A stretch of 64,000 nt of DNA, from the NCBI RefSeq assembly GCF_000219915.2, contig NC_017964.1, positions 1,116,001 through 1,180,000 of the forward strand, written 5' to 3'. Position 1 is the first letter of the stretch. The number at the start of each line of letters is the position of its first letter. The notes under the pieces are model-generated. The model ran no database searches and was not told where the DNA came from. It was given only the letters and a program-made list of their open reading frames with translations. The stretch is from Advenella kashmirensis WT001 (GTDB taxonomy: Bacteria; Pseudomonadota; Gammaproteobacteria; Burkholderiales; Burkholderiaceae_B). Below, piece by piece: positions 27,642 through 35,318 of the stretch. The translations under genes and the position numbers were made by a program.

Positions 27642-28814
27642 TCAGTTGTGATCGGCGTTCTGATCGGGCCTGGTTGCCGGCCATGGATATTCCAGCTGCA
27701 TCGCCACCACACTGGCTGTCGGCGCACCATAGCGCTTATCGATTGCTGCAAGCGTGCTGGTCAGCGCGACGGCTGGATGCATCATCTCAACCGCCGGAAC
27801 TGCGGTGCCCTTATCCGACGCTGTAGCGGTGCGATCAGCCATGATCTGCATCCCGTTGCGCGAGATGATCGCACCGTGATCGGGTGCGAAGGTGGTGACG
27901 CGCGAGCGATAGGTGCGTGACCAGGCATCGGCCACCAGCGCCAGCGATACTTCGTCAATGCCCATATGCAACGACAGCGCCAACTGTTCCTTGCGCCAGA
28001 ACGCCAGCGTGTTTTCAATAACGGTAAGGGCAAAGGGGCGGGTGAAGCGAAACGCTTGGCTGTCATGCGCCGCGCTCCATTGCGTCACGCCCAGATCGTT
28101 GCCAACGCGCTGTGCCGTCTTGCGGTCGGCGATGGCCTCGATCAGCGTGAGCATTGTCGGTATGGAGGCCGTAATGCCGGTCGTGGTGACAATGCCATTA
28201 TCTACCACCCATCGACGGTTCGCTACATAATCGATAGCGGGATGGTTCTCCAGCAGCGTGTTCAGATAATACCAATGGGTTGTGGCGCGCCTGCCATCAA
28301 GCAGGCCGGCTTCTGCCACGACCTTTGCGCCGGCACAGACGCCGATAATGATTGCGCCTTTGGCTTTCTGATGGCGCAGCCACGCAATGACGGCAGGATC
28401 ATTGTCATGGCTCATTGCCGGTACGATCACATAGTCTGCTCCTGTGGGGTAGCGGCGATCAAATTGCGCAGCGGTGGCATCGGCCCGCACGGTCAGTGCC
28501 GGATATAACCGAACCGGTCCGTCTTTTATGGAAAGCGCCATGACGTCGGCAATGCCGGCGCGTTTGAGAATGCCATAGGGCAACAGATAGTCTGTGGTTT
28601 CGGTCGCGTCATTCAGACCGATAATGGCCACCAGGGGGCGCTGGCGTTTTGGCGGTGCCAGGCTTGCAACTGCCGTGTCATACTCGTGCGAATCAGGTCC
28701 TGGCTGCGGGGAATGATTGCCTGGCTGGGGAAGGGTAAGCAGCCAGAGGGCGCCGGCCACTACCGATAGGGCGACAATGCCAATCACAACCAGCATAAAA
28801 ATACGGAGTTTCAT
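27642..28814 (-). CDS. Membrane-anchored DJ-1/PfpI family protein
   Basis: 390 residues from the ATG at 28814; an ATG at 28838 is in frame. One N-terminal helix (IFMLVVIGIVALSVVAGALWLL) anchors the protein, with the rest probably outside the cytoplasm. The DJ-1/PfpI domain spans about 65-260, with the nucleophile-elbow cysteine in IIIGVCAGAKVVAEAGLLDG and the following THWYYLN, as in the GlxA/ThiJ amidotransferase-like group. The C-terminal 100 residues are of unknown fold. Most relatives are AraC-type regulators or cytosolic enzymes, so the membrane anchor is notable. Function unknown. Confidence 0.75.
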   Translation of the reverse strand: MKLRIFMLVVIGIVALSVVAGALWLLTLPQPGNHSPQPGPDSHEYDTAVASLAPPKRQRPLVAIIGLNDATETTDYLLPYGILKRAGIADVMALSIKDGPVRLYPALTVRADATAAQFDRRYPTGADYVIVPAMSHDNDPAVIAWLRHQKAKGAIIIGVCAGAKVVAEAGLLDGRRATTHWYYLNTLLENHPAIDYVANRRWVVDNGIVTTTGITASIPTMLTLIEAIADRKTAQRVGNDLGVTQWSAAHDSQAFRFTRPFALTVIENTLAFWRKEQLALSLHMGIDEVSLALVADAWSRTYRSRVTTFAPDHGAIISRNGMQIMADRTATASDKGTAVPAVEMMHPAVALTSTLAAIDKRYGAPTASVVAMQLEYPWPATRPDQNADHN

Positions 28815-29048
28815 GGGCGTGGCCTCGGCGCTCAGCAACAGTGCTGATCAATATGGAAATTGGCTTGCCGGCCTGCCAGCTGCCAGGGCAGACAGCAAGC
28901 CCGCTACGTAAGGAAACGGTGGTAATGCTCAATAATATTTTATTATTAATTATTCATTTGTGTTTTAACACGAATGAATGCACCCGTTATGCGCAGCTGC
29001 GATAAACTGTGCAGATTGCTTTTTAGCGTAAATCAACGGAGATACGGT

Positions 29049-29980
29049 ATGAAGATTGGTCTGATCGGTGCAGGTGCGGTAGGGCGTGCCTGTCTGATGT
29101 CCCTGGTCTATGCGGGGGGAGCGCGTGAGATTGTTCTGGTCAATCGCAATCATAAACGGGCTCAGGGCATGGTAGCCGACATTCAGTACGGTACTACATT
29201 GTTGCCGGCGGTTCATGTGCGGGCGGGACATTATGAAGACCTTGACCAATGCACGCTCGTCATTGTAACGGTAGGTGTGAATGAGAAAACCGGCGGCGCC
29301 ACCGATCGTAGTGATGATGCCGGTCGCTTGCGACTGCTGGACGATAATGCAAAAATTTATCAGGACATCATCCCGAAAATCAATGCCGCGGCGCCCGGGG
29401 CCATCATCCTGGTCGTAACCGATCCACCGGACCCGCTGGCCGAGGTGGCTCGCCAGTACAGCAACGGTGCGCATGTGATCAGTTCAGGAACGTTGCTCGA
29501 TTCCCAGCGCATGCGCTGTCATATTGCCCGTCACGCCGGCGTACACCCTGCGGCTGTTGAAGCCTGGTGTTGGGCGAACACGGGACTTCCCAGGTGTTTG
29601 TCTGGTCTGGTGTGCGTATCGGCGGTGTGCCACTGGCGCGGGTGCTGGATGTAAATGAAAAGGATTGTGAGGCGTTCCACAAGAAGATCGAGGAAGAAGT
29701 CAGGTTTGCCAATATCAGCATTATTGAAGGCACTGGCGCCAGTCAGCTGGGTATTGGCATGGTCACAGCGCATATAACCCGGACGATTTTGAACGACGAA
29801 AAACTGGTTGTGCCCATCGGGTCTCATATCGAAGCCTATGAGACGACACTGTCGCTCCCGTCGCTGCTTGGCAAGGAAGGTGTGCTGGAAACCTATATGC
29901 CGGCGCTGTCGGCGCAGGAAGAAGACGCGCTGGCTGCAAGTGCCACGGTGATCCGGCAGGCCTGGGAAGGCGTCGCCTGA
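29049..29980 (+). CDS. L-lactate/malate dehydrogenase family (frameshifted)
   Basis: About 310 residues after repair, the usual length. The NAD-binding motif IGLIGAGAVGRACLMSL opens the protein. The frame breaks at GG 29566-29567: one added G turns VEAWCWANTG into VEAWVLGEHGTSQVFVWS, restoring the catalytic histidine motif GEHG. The C-terminus is intact (GTGASQLGIGMVTAHITRTI). The enzyme interconverts pyruvate/lactate or oxaloacetate/malate with NAD. The usual substrate-specificity loop reads VTDPPDPLAEVA, atypical for lactate dehydrogenase (normally NPVD), so specificity is uncertain. Confidence 0.83.
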
Positions 29981-30045
29981 TCAAAAACGGGCAGGCGCCG
30001 TCGCCGCAGTCATCTGCGTCATGATCGGGCGGCCCTGCCGGCGGT

Positions 30046-30069
30046 AAGCCCCCTCGGGACGGCTTTTTT
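30046..30069 (+). terminator. Rho-independent terminator after the dehydrogenase gene
   Basis: AAGCC (30046-30050) pairs with GGCTT (30061-30065) around a C/G-rich inner part, followed by T residues to 30069. It ends the rightward transcript 66 bases after the stop codon. Confidence 0.65.
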
Positions 30070-30137
30070 CAATAAAAAAATGTAGAAAAATTTATCCAGA
30101 TCAATGTCGGGATGGTACCTGGGCGCTACTATTTGCC

Positions 30138-30218
30138 TGGACCTTTAATTCGGTGGCAGGCTCAAATCCCATACGCAGCAAGCAGGACCTGTCGGCGGTA
30201 TTAAAGGTCTCTTTTTTT
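30138..30218 (+). ncRNA. Candidate structured small RNA with intrinsic terminator
   Basis: GACCTTTAAT (30140-30149) is perfectly complementary to ATTAAAGGTC (30200-30209), and seven T residues follow at 30212-30218. Inside, TGGCAGG (30154-30160) pairs with CCTGTCG (30188-30194), leaving a small internal loop and a 27-base apical loop. A possible -10 (TACTAT) lies at about 30127-30132. The element sits between two convergent genes and after a separate terminator, so it is not simply the end of either gene. I do not recognise an RNA family. Confidence 0.5.
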
Positions 30219-30297
30219 GCCCGGTTTTCTCACTGTCCTTCTGATTTTTTAACGCGCTTTGTCTTCGTTCTGTTGCCCGATGATCCGGTGCATTGCA

Positions 30298-30762
30298 TCA
30301 CTCAAAATCAATCACCGCCTCCTGCGTGTCTTTTAGATACCGCACGTTTACCGTATTGTTTTTCTGGATCTGCGCCATATGGTAGATTGGAATGACCTGG
30401 CTGCAAACTGTTTCAAAGGCAGGTCCGAATGCTGGCGCAATGCGTACACCCACGTTCAGCACAAAATGGTCATTGATCCGGGTTCCTGAATCTTCCACCG
30501 ACACAATCGTGGCCTGGCCTGGCTCACCCGTCTGGTGGATCCGGCGATTATCGTTGGCGCCGGCGGACAATGACACAACAATCAGCACAATGCCGCTGAT
30601 CATCAGGCACATCGAGATCACCAGGCAATAGATCGACACAGGGGGCAGCCATTCTTCTATCGGATAGAAAACATAGGAAAAGATACCGATGAAGGGGATC
30701 CAGGAAAGGGCGAATAATCGCCAACCCAGACTGGCTGCACTTTTTTTGTTGATCATAAACAT
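30298..30762 (-). CDS. Two-helix membrane protein beside the T6SS island
   Basis: 154 residues. Two membrane helices (LGWRLFALSWIPFIGIFSYV; YCLVISMCLMISGIVLIVVS) are followed by a soluble domain of about 80 residues (GQATIVSVEDSGTRINDHFV to VNVRYLKDTQEAVIDFE) that reads as a beta-barrel-like fold. The same plan, with alignable residues, is seen in the protein at 38832. The two flank the vgrG island. A role as an immunity or accessory factor is possible but is inference from position only. Confidence 0.6.
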   Translation of the reverse strand: MFMINKKSAASLGWRLFALSWIPFIGIFSYVFYPIEEWLPPVSIYCLVISMCLMISGIVLIVVSLSAGANDNRRIHQTGEPGQATIVSVEDSGTRINDHFVLNVGVRIAPAFGPAFETVCSQVIPIYHMAQIQKNNTVNVRYLKDTQEAVIDFE

Positions 30763-31348
30763 GAGCTCACAGCAATATCTGCGTGTGACAGCAGTTTTGA
30801 GAGAATAGGAAATACGTACTGCTATAGAGTCATATTACTTCACTCTTATGACAAAAATAATAACGATACACATCGCTGCTTCACCAACGATCGTAGCCAC
30901 TGAAACGGGGCAGGCCGCTTCCGCCGACTATCACCGCAATAAACCAGGCTGCGGTTTAGCGAGGCAAACGGTGGCCTGGCTACAAGCGGCGCCATGAGTG
31001 AATGCTGCATTTATGCCTCATTTGCAATATTAAAAAATATTTCATATGTAAGAGTATGTTCCGTCCGAAGGTAGCCGACCTGCCATCAGTCCGCTATACG
31101 GTTGTTTGCCGCCTGATATATGCCCAAGGCAAGCGAGTCGACTTATTCAGGTAATTATCCTGACATAAAGTCTGCCTATGATTTGCCGTATCCCGATCAG
31201 GTTGATCAATAGGCAACTGAAATATCTGAATATTGACCATTTCGGACAGCGGCCCGTTTGACTGACAGCCCTGATCAACAGTGAGCACCGCTCATACCCG
31301 CAAATTTGCCCCCTATTTTGATCGACCAGAACGCATCCCACGCGAGAG
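30763..31348. other. AT-richer intergenic region upstream of vgrG
   Basis: 586 bases. No supported gene. It contains an AATATT...AATATT dyad near 31026-31041 and several AT-rich tracts. It probably holds the divergent promoters of vgrG and the membrane protein gene. Confidence 0.4.
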
Positions 31349-33775
31349 ATGAACATGGATATCCCTCAGTTACAGAACCGGCCCGTCATAGTGCATACAC
31401 CCATGCCCGAAGTGCTGCACTTCAAAAGCATGAAAGGGCAGGCCGGGCTGTCGCAGCTGTTTGAGTTCAATGTCGAACTGGTTGCCAAGACCTATATGCT
31501 GGACGTCCGGTCATTGCTGGGCAAGCCGCTTACATTGCAGGTGGAAACGTCCGCTGGTGCGCCGCATTATCTCAACGGACAGATTATCCGGTTCGAACTG
31601 GTTGGTCGTGAATTGCTCAATTCCGACTATTATGTTTACCGCGCTACAGTACGCCCCAGCTTATGGTATCTGACTCAGTCCAGAGACAATCGAATTTTCC
31701 AGAATAAGTCGGCGGTGGACATTATCAGGCAAGTGCTGGGCACTTACAGCTTTGGTGTGGAATATAACCTGACCGAGTCTTACCGCGACTGGGAATATTG
31801 CGTGCAATATCAGGAATCGGATTTTGATTTTGTCAGCCGGCTGATGGAGCATGAAGGCATTTATTACTGGTTCCGTCACGAGAACGGCCAGCATACGCTG
31901 GTGCTCACAGACGATATGTCAACACACGAGCCGGCGCCGGGCTATGATACCTATACCTTCTACGATGGCCAAATGCACATGCTTGCACATGAAGAGTTCG
32001 TCTCGGACTGGCATGTACAGGCGCAGATCACGCCTGGCGGCTATGCAACGGTAGACTACGATTTTCGCAAGCCTGGTGCGCGCCTGGACTCGACCAGCAA
32101 GAATGCTGTAGCGGCCAATACAGACAAGCTGGAGATCTACGAGTGGCAGGGTGGCTATCAGGAAGTGGACCACGGTGAAAAATATGCCCGCCTGCGGCTG
32201 CAGGAGATCCAGGGCGCCAGAGAGCAGGTGCTTGGCATATGCAATATTCGCGCCGTTGAGCCGGGGCGCCTCTTTACCTTGCGCAACCATCCGCGCCGTG
32301 CCGAAAACCGTGAATACCTTTGCGTATCGGCCACCTACAATATGAGTGTGGCCGGTTACTCCTCCGGCACCGGACAAGAGGATCATTTTGAAGTGATCTT
32401 TCGCGCGTTGCCATCCAATATTCAATTTCGTGCGCCTCGGGTCACGCCACAGCCCAAAACCAGTGGGCCGCAAACGGCCCGCGTCGTAGGCCCGGCCGGC
32501 GAAGAGTTGTGGACTGATCAGTACGGCCGCATCAAGGTCATGTTCCACTGGGATCGCCTGGCGACCGGAGATGAAAACAGTTCCTGCTGGATTCGCGTAT
32601 CCAGTCCGTGGGCGGGTGGCGGTTTTGGCGGGCTGCAACTGCCGCGCATCAATGACGAAGTGGTGGTGGATTTTATCGGCGGCAATCCGGATCGACCGGT
32701 CATTCTGGGACGGGTTTATAACGCGCAGAACATGCCGCCGGTGTCACTGCCGGCCAATGCGACGCAAAGTGGCTTTCGCAGCCAGTCTGTATTCGGTGAC
32801 CCCAGCATGCGCAACCAGATGATCTTTGAGGACAAGCTGGGCCAGGAACTGGTGGACATGCGGGCGCAACTGGATATGCTGCTGACTGTCGTGCAGAATA
32901 TGACGGTGAACATAGGTTCAAACCTGAAGACGACAGTGGGCGAAACGGAAACGCGTGATGTGACCGGGACCCGTACCACGCACATTATCGGGCATGAAAA
33001 AGAAACGTTCGATGCGGGTGTTCATCGCGAAATCACCAGTGGCGGCCTGGTCGATAATATCAAAGGTGGTGCAACCACAAAGATACTGACGGGAAACAAT
33101 GTTTTCCGGGTTGAAGCAGGCACCAACACCGTTTATGTCAAGTCGAATGAGACGCATACCATCGACGGCACCTTGCACCAGGATGTGAAGGAAGCGGCAA
33201 CGCTGCACTATAAAAACAAGCTCACGCGCACGGTCGCGCAGACCGAGGATGTTACGGTAACGGGCGCAGCCACGCATAATTATGAAAGCACATTTACTTC
33301 CAATCATGGAGGAAAGGTGCTTTTTGATGCAACCGACCAGGACTTTGAGATCCTGTGTAAAAAGTATTCGATTACCGCGTCCAGCGGCGAGATAAAGAAC
33401 GTGACCTCGCACGCGATCAATAACTACAAGGCTGGCAGGGACACCACCGTGACCGGCGTCGATACCAAAGTGGTTTCGGTGCTTGGCATAGACGTGATGC
33501 CGCTCAAAATGTCGATAACCGGGGCGGTGAATTTTTCGTATTCGACCCTTGCGTATCAAATACAGCCGGTTCGGCTCGCGCTCCGGGGTGTCGCCATGCA
33601 GGTGGATGGCTTGAACCTGGCCGCAGCGGCGCTGAAGTTCAGCAATCAGGCGGTTAAAGTCGATGTTAGCGGGGCGAGTTGGAAAGCCGATGGAATCGAT
33701 CTGCAGACCCGCGGCGCGCAAACCAAATTGCAGGCCCTGGGCGTTACCCTTGCCGGTTTGAAACTATTTGCTTGA
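31349..33775 (+). CDS. vgrG: Type VI secretion tip protein VgrG (TssI)
   Basis: 808 residues. Residues 1-370 match the phage gp27-like base (MPEVLHFKSMKGQAGLSQLF; YRDWEYCVQYQESDFDFVSRLMEHEGIYYWF). The OB-fold follows at about 385-460 (GEELWTDQYGRIKVMFHWDR; ENSSCWIRVSSPWAGGGFGG). The gp5-type needle of repeated short beta elements then continues to the end. VgrG trimers tip the injected tube of the T6SS. After about residue 660 the sequence departs from the simple needle repeat (YSITASSGEIKNV...), perhaps an effector-loading extension. No T6SS core genes (tssB/C etc.) are in the window, so this is an orphan vgrG island. Confidence 0.95.
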   Translation: MNMDIPQLQNRPVIVHTPMPEVLHFKSMKGQAGLSQLFEFNVELVAKTYMLDVRSLLGKPLTLQVETSAGAPHYLNGQIIRFELVGRELLNSDYYVYRATVRPSLWYLTQSRDNRIFQNKSAVDIIRQVLGTYSFGVEYNLTESYRDWEYCVQYQESDFDFVSRLMEHEGIYYWFRHENGQHTLVLTDDMSTHEPAPGYDTYTFYDGQMHMLAHEEFVSDWHVQAQITPGGYATVDYDFRKPGARLDSTSKNAVAANTDKLEIYEWQGGYQEVDHGEKYARLRLQEIQGAREQVLGICNIRAVEPGRLFTLRNHPRRAENREYLCVSATYNMSVAGYSSGTGQEDHFEVIFRALPSNIQFRAPRVTPQPKTSGPQTARVVGPAGEELWTDQYGRIKVMFHWDRLATGDENSSCWIRVSSPWAGGGFGGLQLPRINDEVVVDFIGGNPDRPVILGRVYNAQNMPPVSLPANATQSGFRSQSVFGDPSMRNQMIFEDKLGQELVDMRAQLDMLLTVVQNMTVNIGSNLKTTVGETETRDVTGTRTTHIIGHEKETFDAGVHREITSGGLVDNIKGGATTKILTGNNVFRVEAGTNTVYVKSNETHTIDGTLHQDVKEAATLHYKNKLTRTVAQTEDVTVTGAATHNYESTFTSNHGGKVLFDATDQDFEILCKKYSITASSGEIKNVTSHAINNYKAGRDTTVTGVDTKVVSVLGIDVMPLKMSITGAVNFSYSTLAYQIQPVRLALRGVAMQVDGLNLAAAALKFSNQAVKVDVSGASWKADGIDLQTRGAQTKLQALGVTLAGLKLFA

Positions 33776-33789
33776 CGGAGAAGCTTTAA

Positions 33790-34092
33790 ATGCCAATTTT
33801 ACAAGGCCGAATCGGATCCAGTGTGACGCTGATCGATGTGATGATACTGGGGCCTCGCCCCAATTTTGGTCCTAAAGTCACCATGATCCCCAATCCGCTG
33901 TCCCGGGTCTTTACGCCCGGGTTGGATCTGGAATGTTGCCCTATGCCTACGATGATAACCTGGGCCAATGAAACCGGGATATTGGGCGTGTTGGTGCCAG
34001 TGGTCAAATGCTTTGCGACCAAATTCATCAATGTCAGCTTCCGGGTTTTTCCGGCGCCTTGCCGGTTTGTCGCTGGATTTCCATGGGTTTGA
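33790..34092 (+). CDS. Small unrecognised protein directly after vgrG
   Basis: 100 residues, 14 bases after the vgrG stop, with a GGAG site upstream. The sequence (MPILQGRIGSSVTLIDVMIL, then GPRPNFGPKVTMIPNPLS) is hydrophobic with many prolines and has no signal peptide. By position it should be a PAAR-like spike cap or a small effector, but the histidine/cysteine zinc pattern of PAAR is not visible. The end may be affected by a frame error, since other frames remain open downstream. Function not assigned. Confidence 0.45.
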   Translation: MPILQGRIGSSVTLIDVMILGPRPNFGPKVTMIPNPLSRVFTPGLDLECCPMPTMITWANETGILGVLVPVVKCFATKFINVSFRVFPAPCRFVAGFPWV

Positions 34093-34247
34093 GCAATATT
34101 ATCAATGGTCTTTTATCCACCAATTTGATCCCGTCGCCTAACCGGATTTTTGTTTTTTCCTGAACAAAGAGCCCATCCCGGGATCTGTTGCCTGAGCCGT
34201 GTTGCGAGGCGTCGCTTCCTGGCGCTCAGACGATCTACTCGTTATTG

Positions 34248-35318
34248 TCACTGGGATCTTGCCTGTTGCGTCCATAGCTCGGCCTCATGCAGGTAATCTC
34301 GGTGCGGCAGAGCGCCGGGTTGGCGCAGCAATGCGCCGTCAGAAACCAGTGCTCGATGAAACAGCGTGTCATGCAGTATGACTGATTCAAACTGTGTATG
34401 GCGCAAATTGGCTCGGGAAAAATCGGCCCGGGTCAGATCCGAGCGATTCCATCTGGCGTTTTCTAAATCGGCTTCATGCAAGATGCTTTCTGTCATATTA
34501 CAGTCTGTGAAGCGTGCGTTGGTGGCCACGGCCTGTATCCACATGCTTTGCGATAGCAGGGTTTCCGAAAACTGGACTGACAGTGCGTCGGACTCGATGA
34601 ATATGGCATTGGTGCAATCGCATGCGTTGAAGCTGGCATTATTCAGCCGGCTTTCCTGGAAATTGCATCCTGCAAGGTAACAGTCCTGGAAAATGGCCTG
34701 CTTCAAATCGCTCTTGACGAAAGGGCATTGCTGAAACGTAAGTCCGGTGAAACGTTGCCCGCAGAGCAAGGTTTCGTTCATAACGGTTTTTTCAAAATAG
34801 CAATCATCGAACCGCGTCTGCCTCAGGTCGTTGCGGAAAAATACGCTGATTTCAAAATGACTACCGACAAAATCGGTCTGCGCCAGATTGGTTTCGAAAA
34901 AGGTCGTTTTTTTGCATTCCGTTTGCGAAAAAATGGCGGCACTCAGGTTCGTCTGGCCGAATGTGCAGCTATCGACGGTTGCCTGCGGAAAAAGCGCTTT
35001 TGCCAGTTGGCATTCAACAATGGAGCATTCCCTGAGCGACGCATGAGAAAAGCTGCTTGCGTTAAGCTCACAGCCGGAAAACAGGCAACGCAGCAAGTCT
35101 GCGTGTTCAAAAACGGAGCTGTGAAAGCGGCAGTTAGTGAAAACGATGTTATCCAGGCGCGATCCGCTAAAGTCGGTTCCGCTGAAATCTACCTTGTCGA
35201 AAACACGACCCGACAGCTCTGTATTTTTAAGGGAGAGACCGGCAAAATTTTTTTCTTGTATCGGCTCGTAACTATCGAGGCAGTCAAAGAACTGTTGGCG
35301 GGTTGAGGGCGAAATCAT
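34248..35318 (-). CDS. Pentapeptide-repeat protein of the T6SS island
   Basis: 356 residues. From about residue 25 to 320 the sequence follows the A(D/N)LXX-type pentapeptide rule with phenylalanine or leucine every fifth position (VDFSGTDFSGSRLDNIVFTN; SDLTRADFSRANLRHTQFES), which predicts a right-handed quadrilateral beta-helix. There is no signal peptide. The start overlaps the stop of the DUF2169-pentapeptide gene by four bases, so the two are translationally coupled. Such proteins accompany DUF2169 and DUF3540 in T6SS vgrG clusters, where they are thought to help load or fold effectors; the exact role is unproven. Confidence 0.85.
   Translation of the reverse strand: MISPSTRQQFFDCLDSYEPIQEKNFAGLSLKNTELSGRVFDKVDFSGTDFSGSRLDNIVFTNCRFHSSVFEHADLLRCLFSGCELNASSFSHASLRECSIVECQLAKALFPQATVDSCTFGQTNLSAAIFSQTECKKTTFFETNLAQTDFVGSHFEISVFFRNDLRQTRFDDCYFEKTVMNETLLCGQRFTGLTFQQCPFVKSDLKQAIFQDCYLAGCNFQESRLNNASFNACDCTNAIFIESDALSVQFSETLLSQSMWIQAVATNARFTDCNMTESILHEADLENARWNRSDLTRADFSRANLRHTQFESVILHDTLFHRALVSDGALLRQPGALPHRDYLHEAELWTQQARSQ

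Noticed and set aside
30150..30180. tRNA-like T-loop sequence (GGCTCAAATCCC)
   Set aside because: The flanking bases do not form the T stem, and no acceptor or anticodon arm can be drawn.
33786..34031. 81-codon minus-strand frame opposite the small gene after vgrG
   Set aside because: It lacks a ribosome site. The plus-strand frame follows vgrG by 14 bases with a ribosome site, so that strand is preferred, though not certain.
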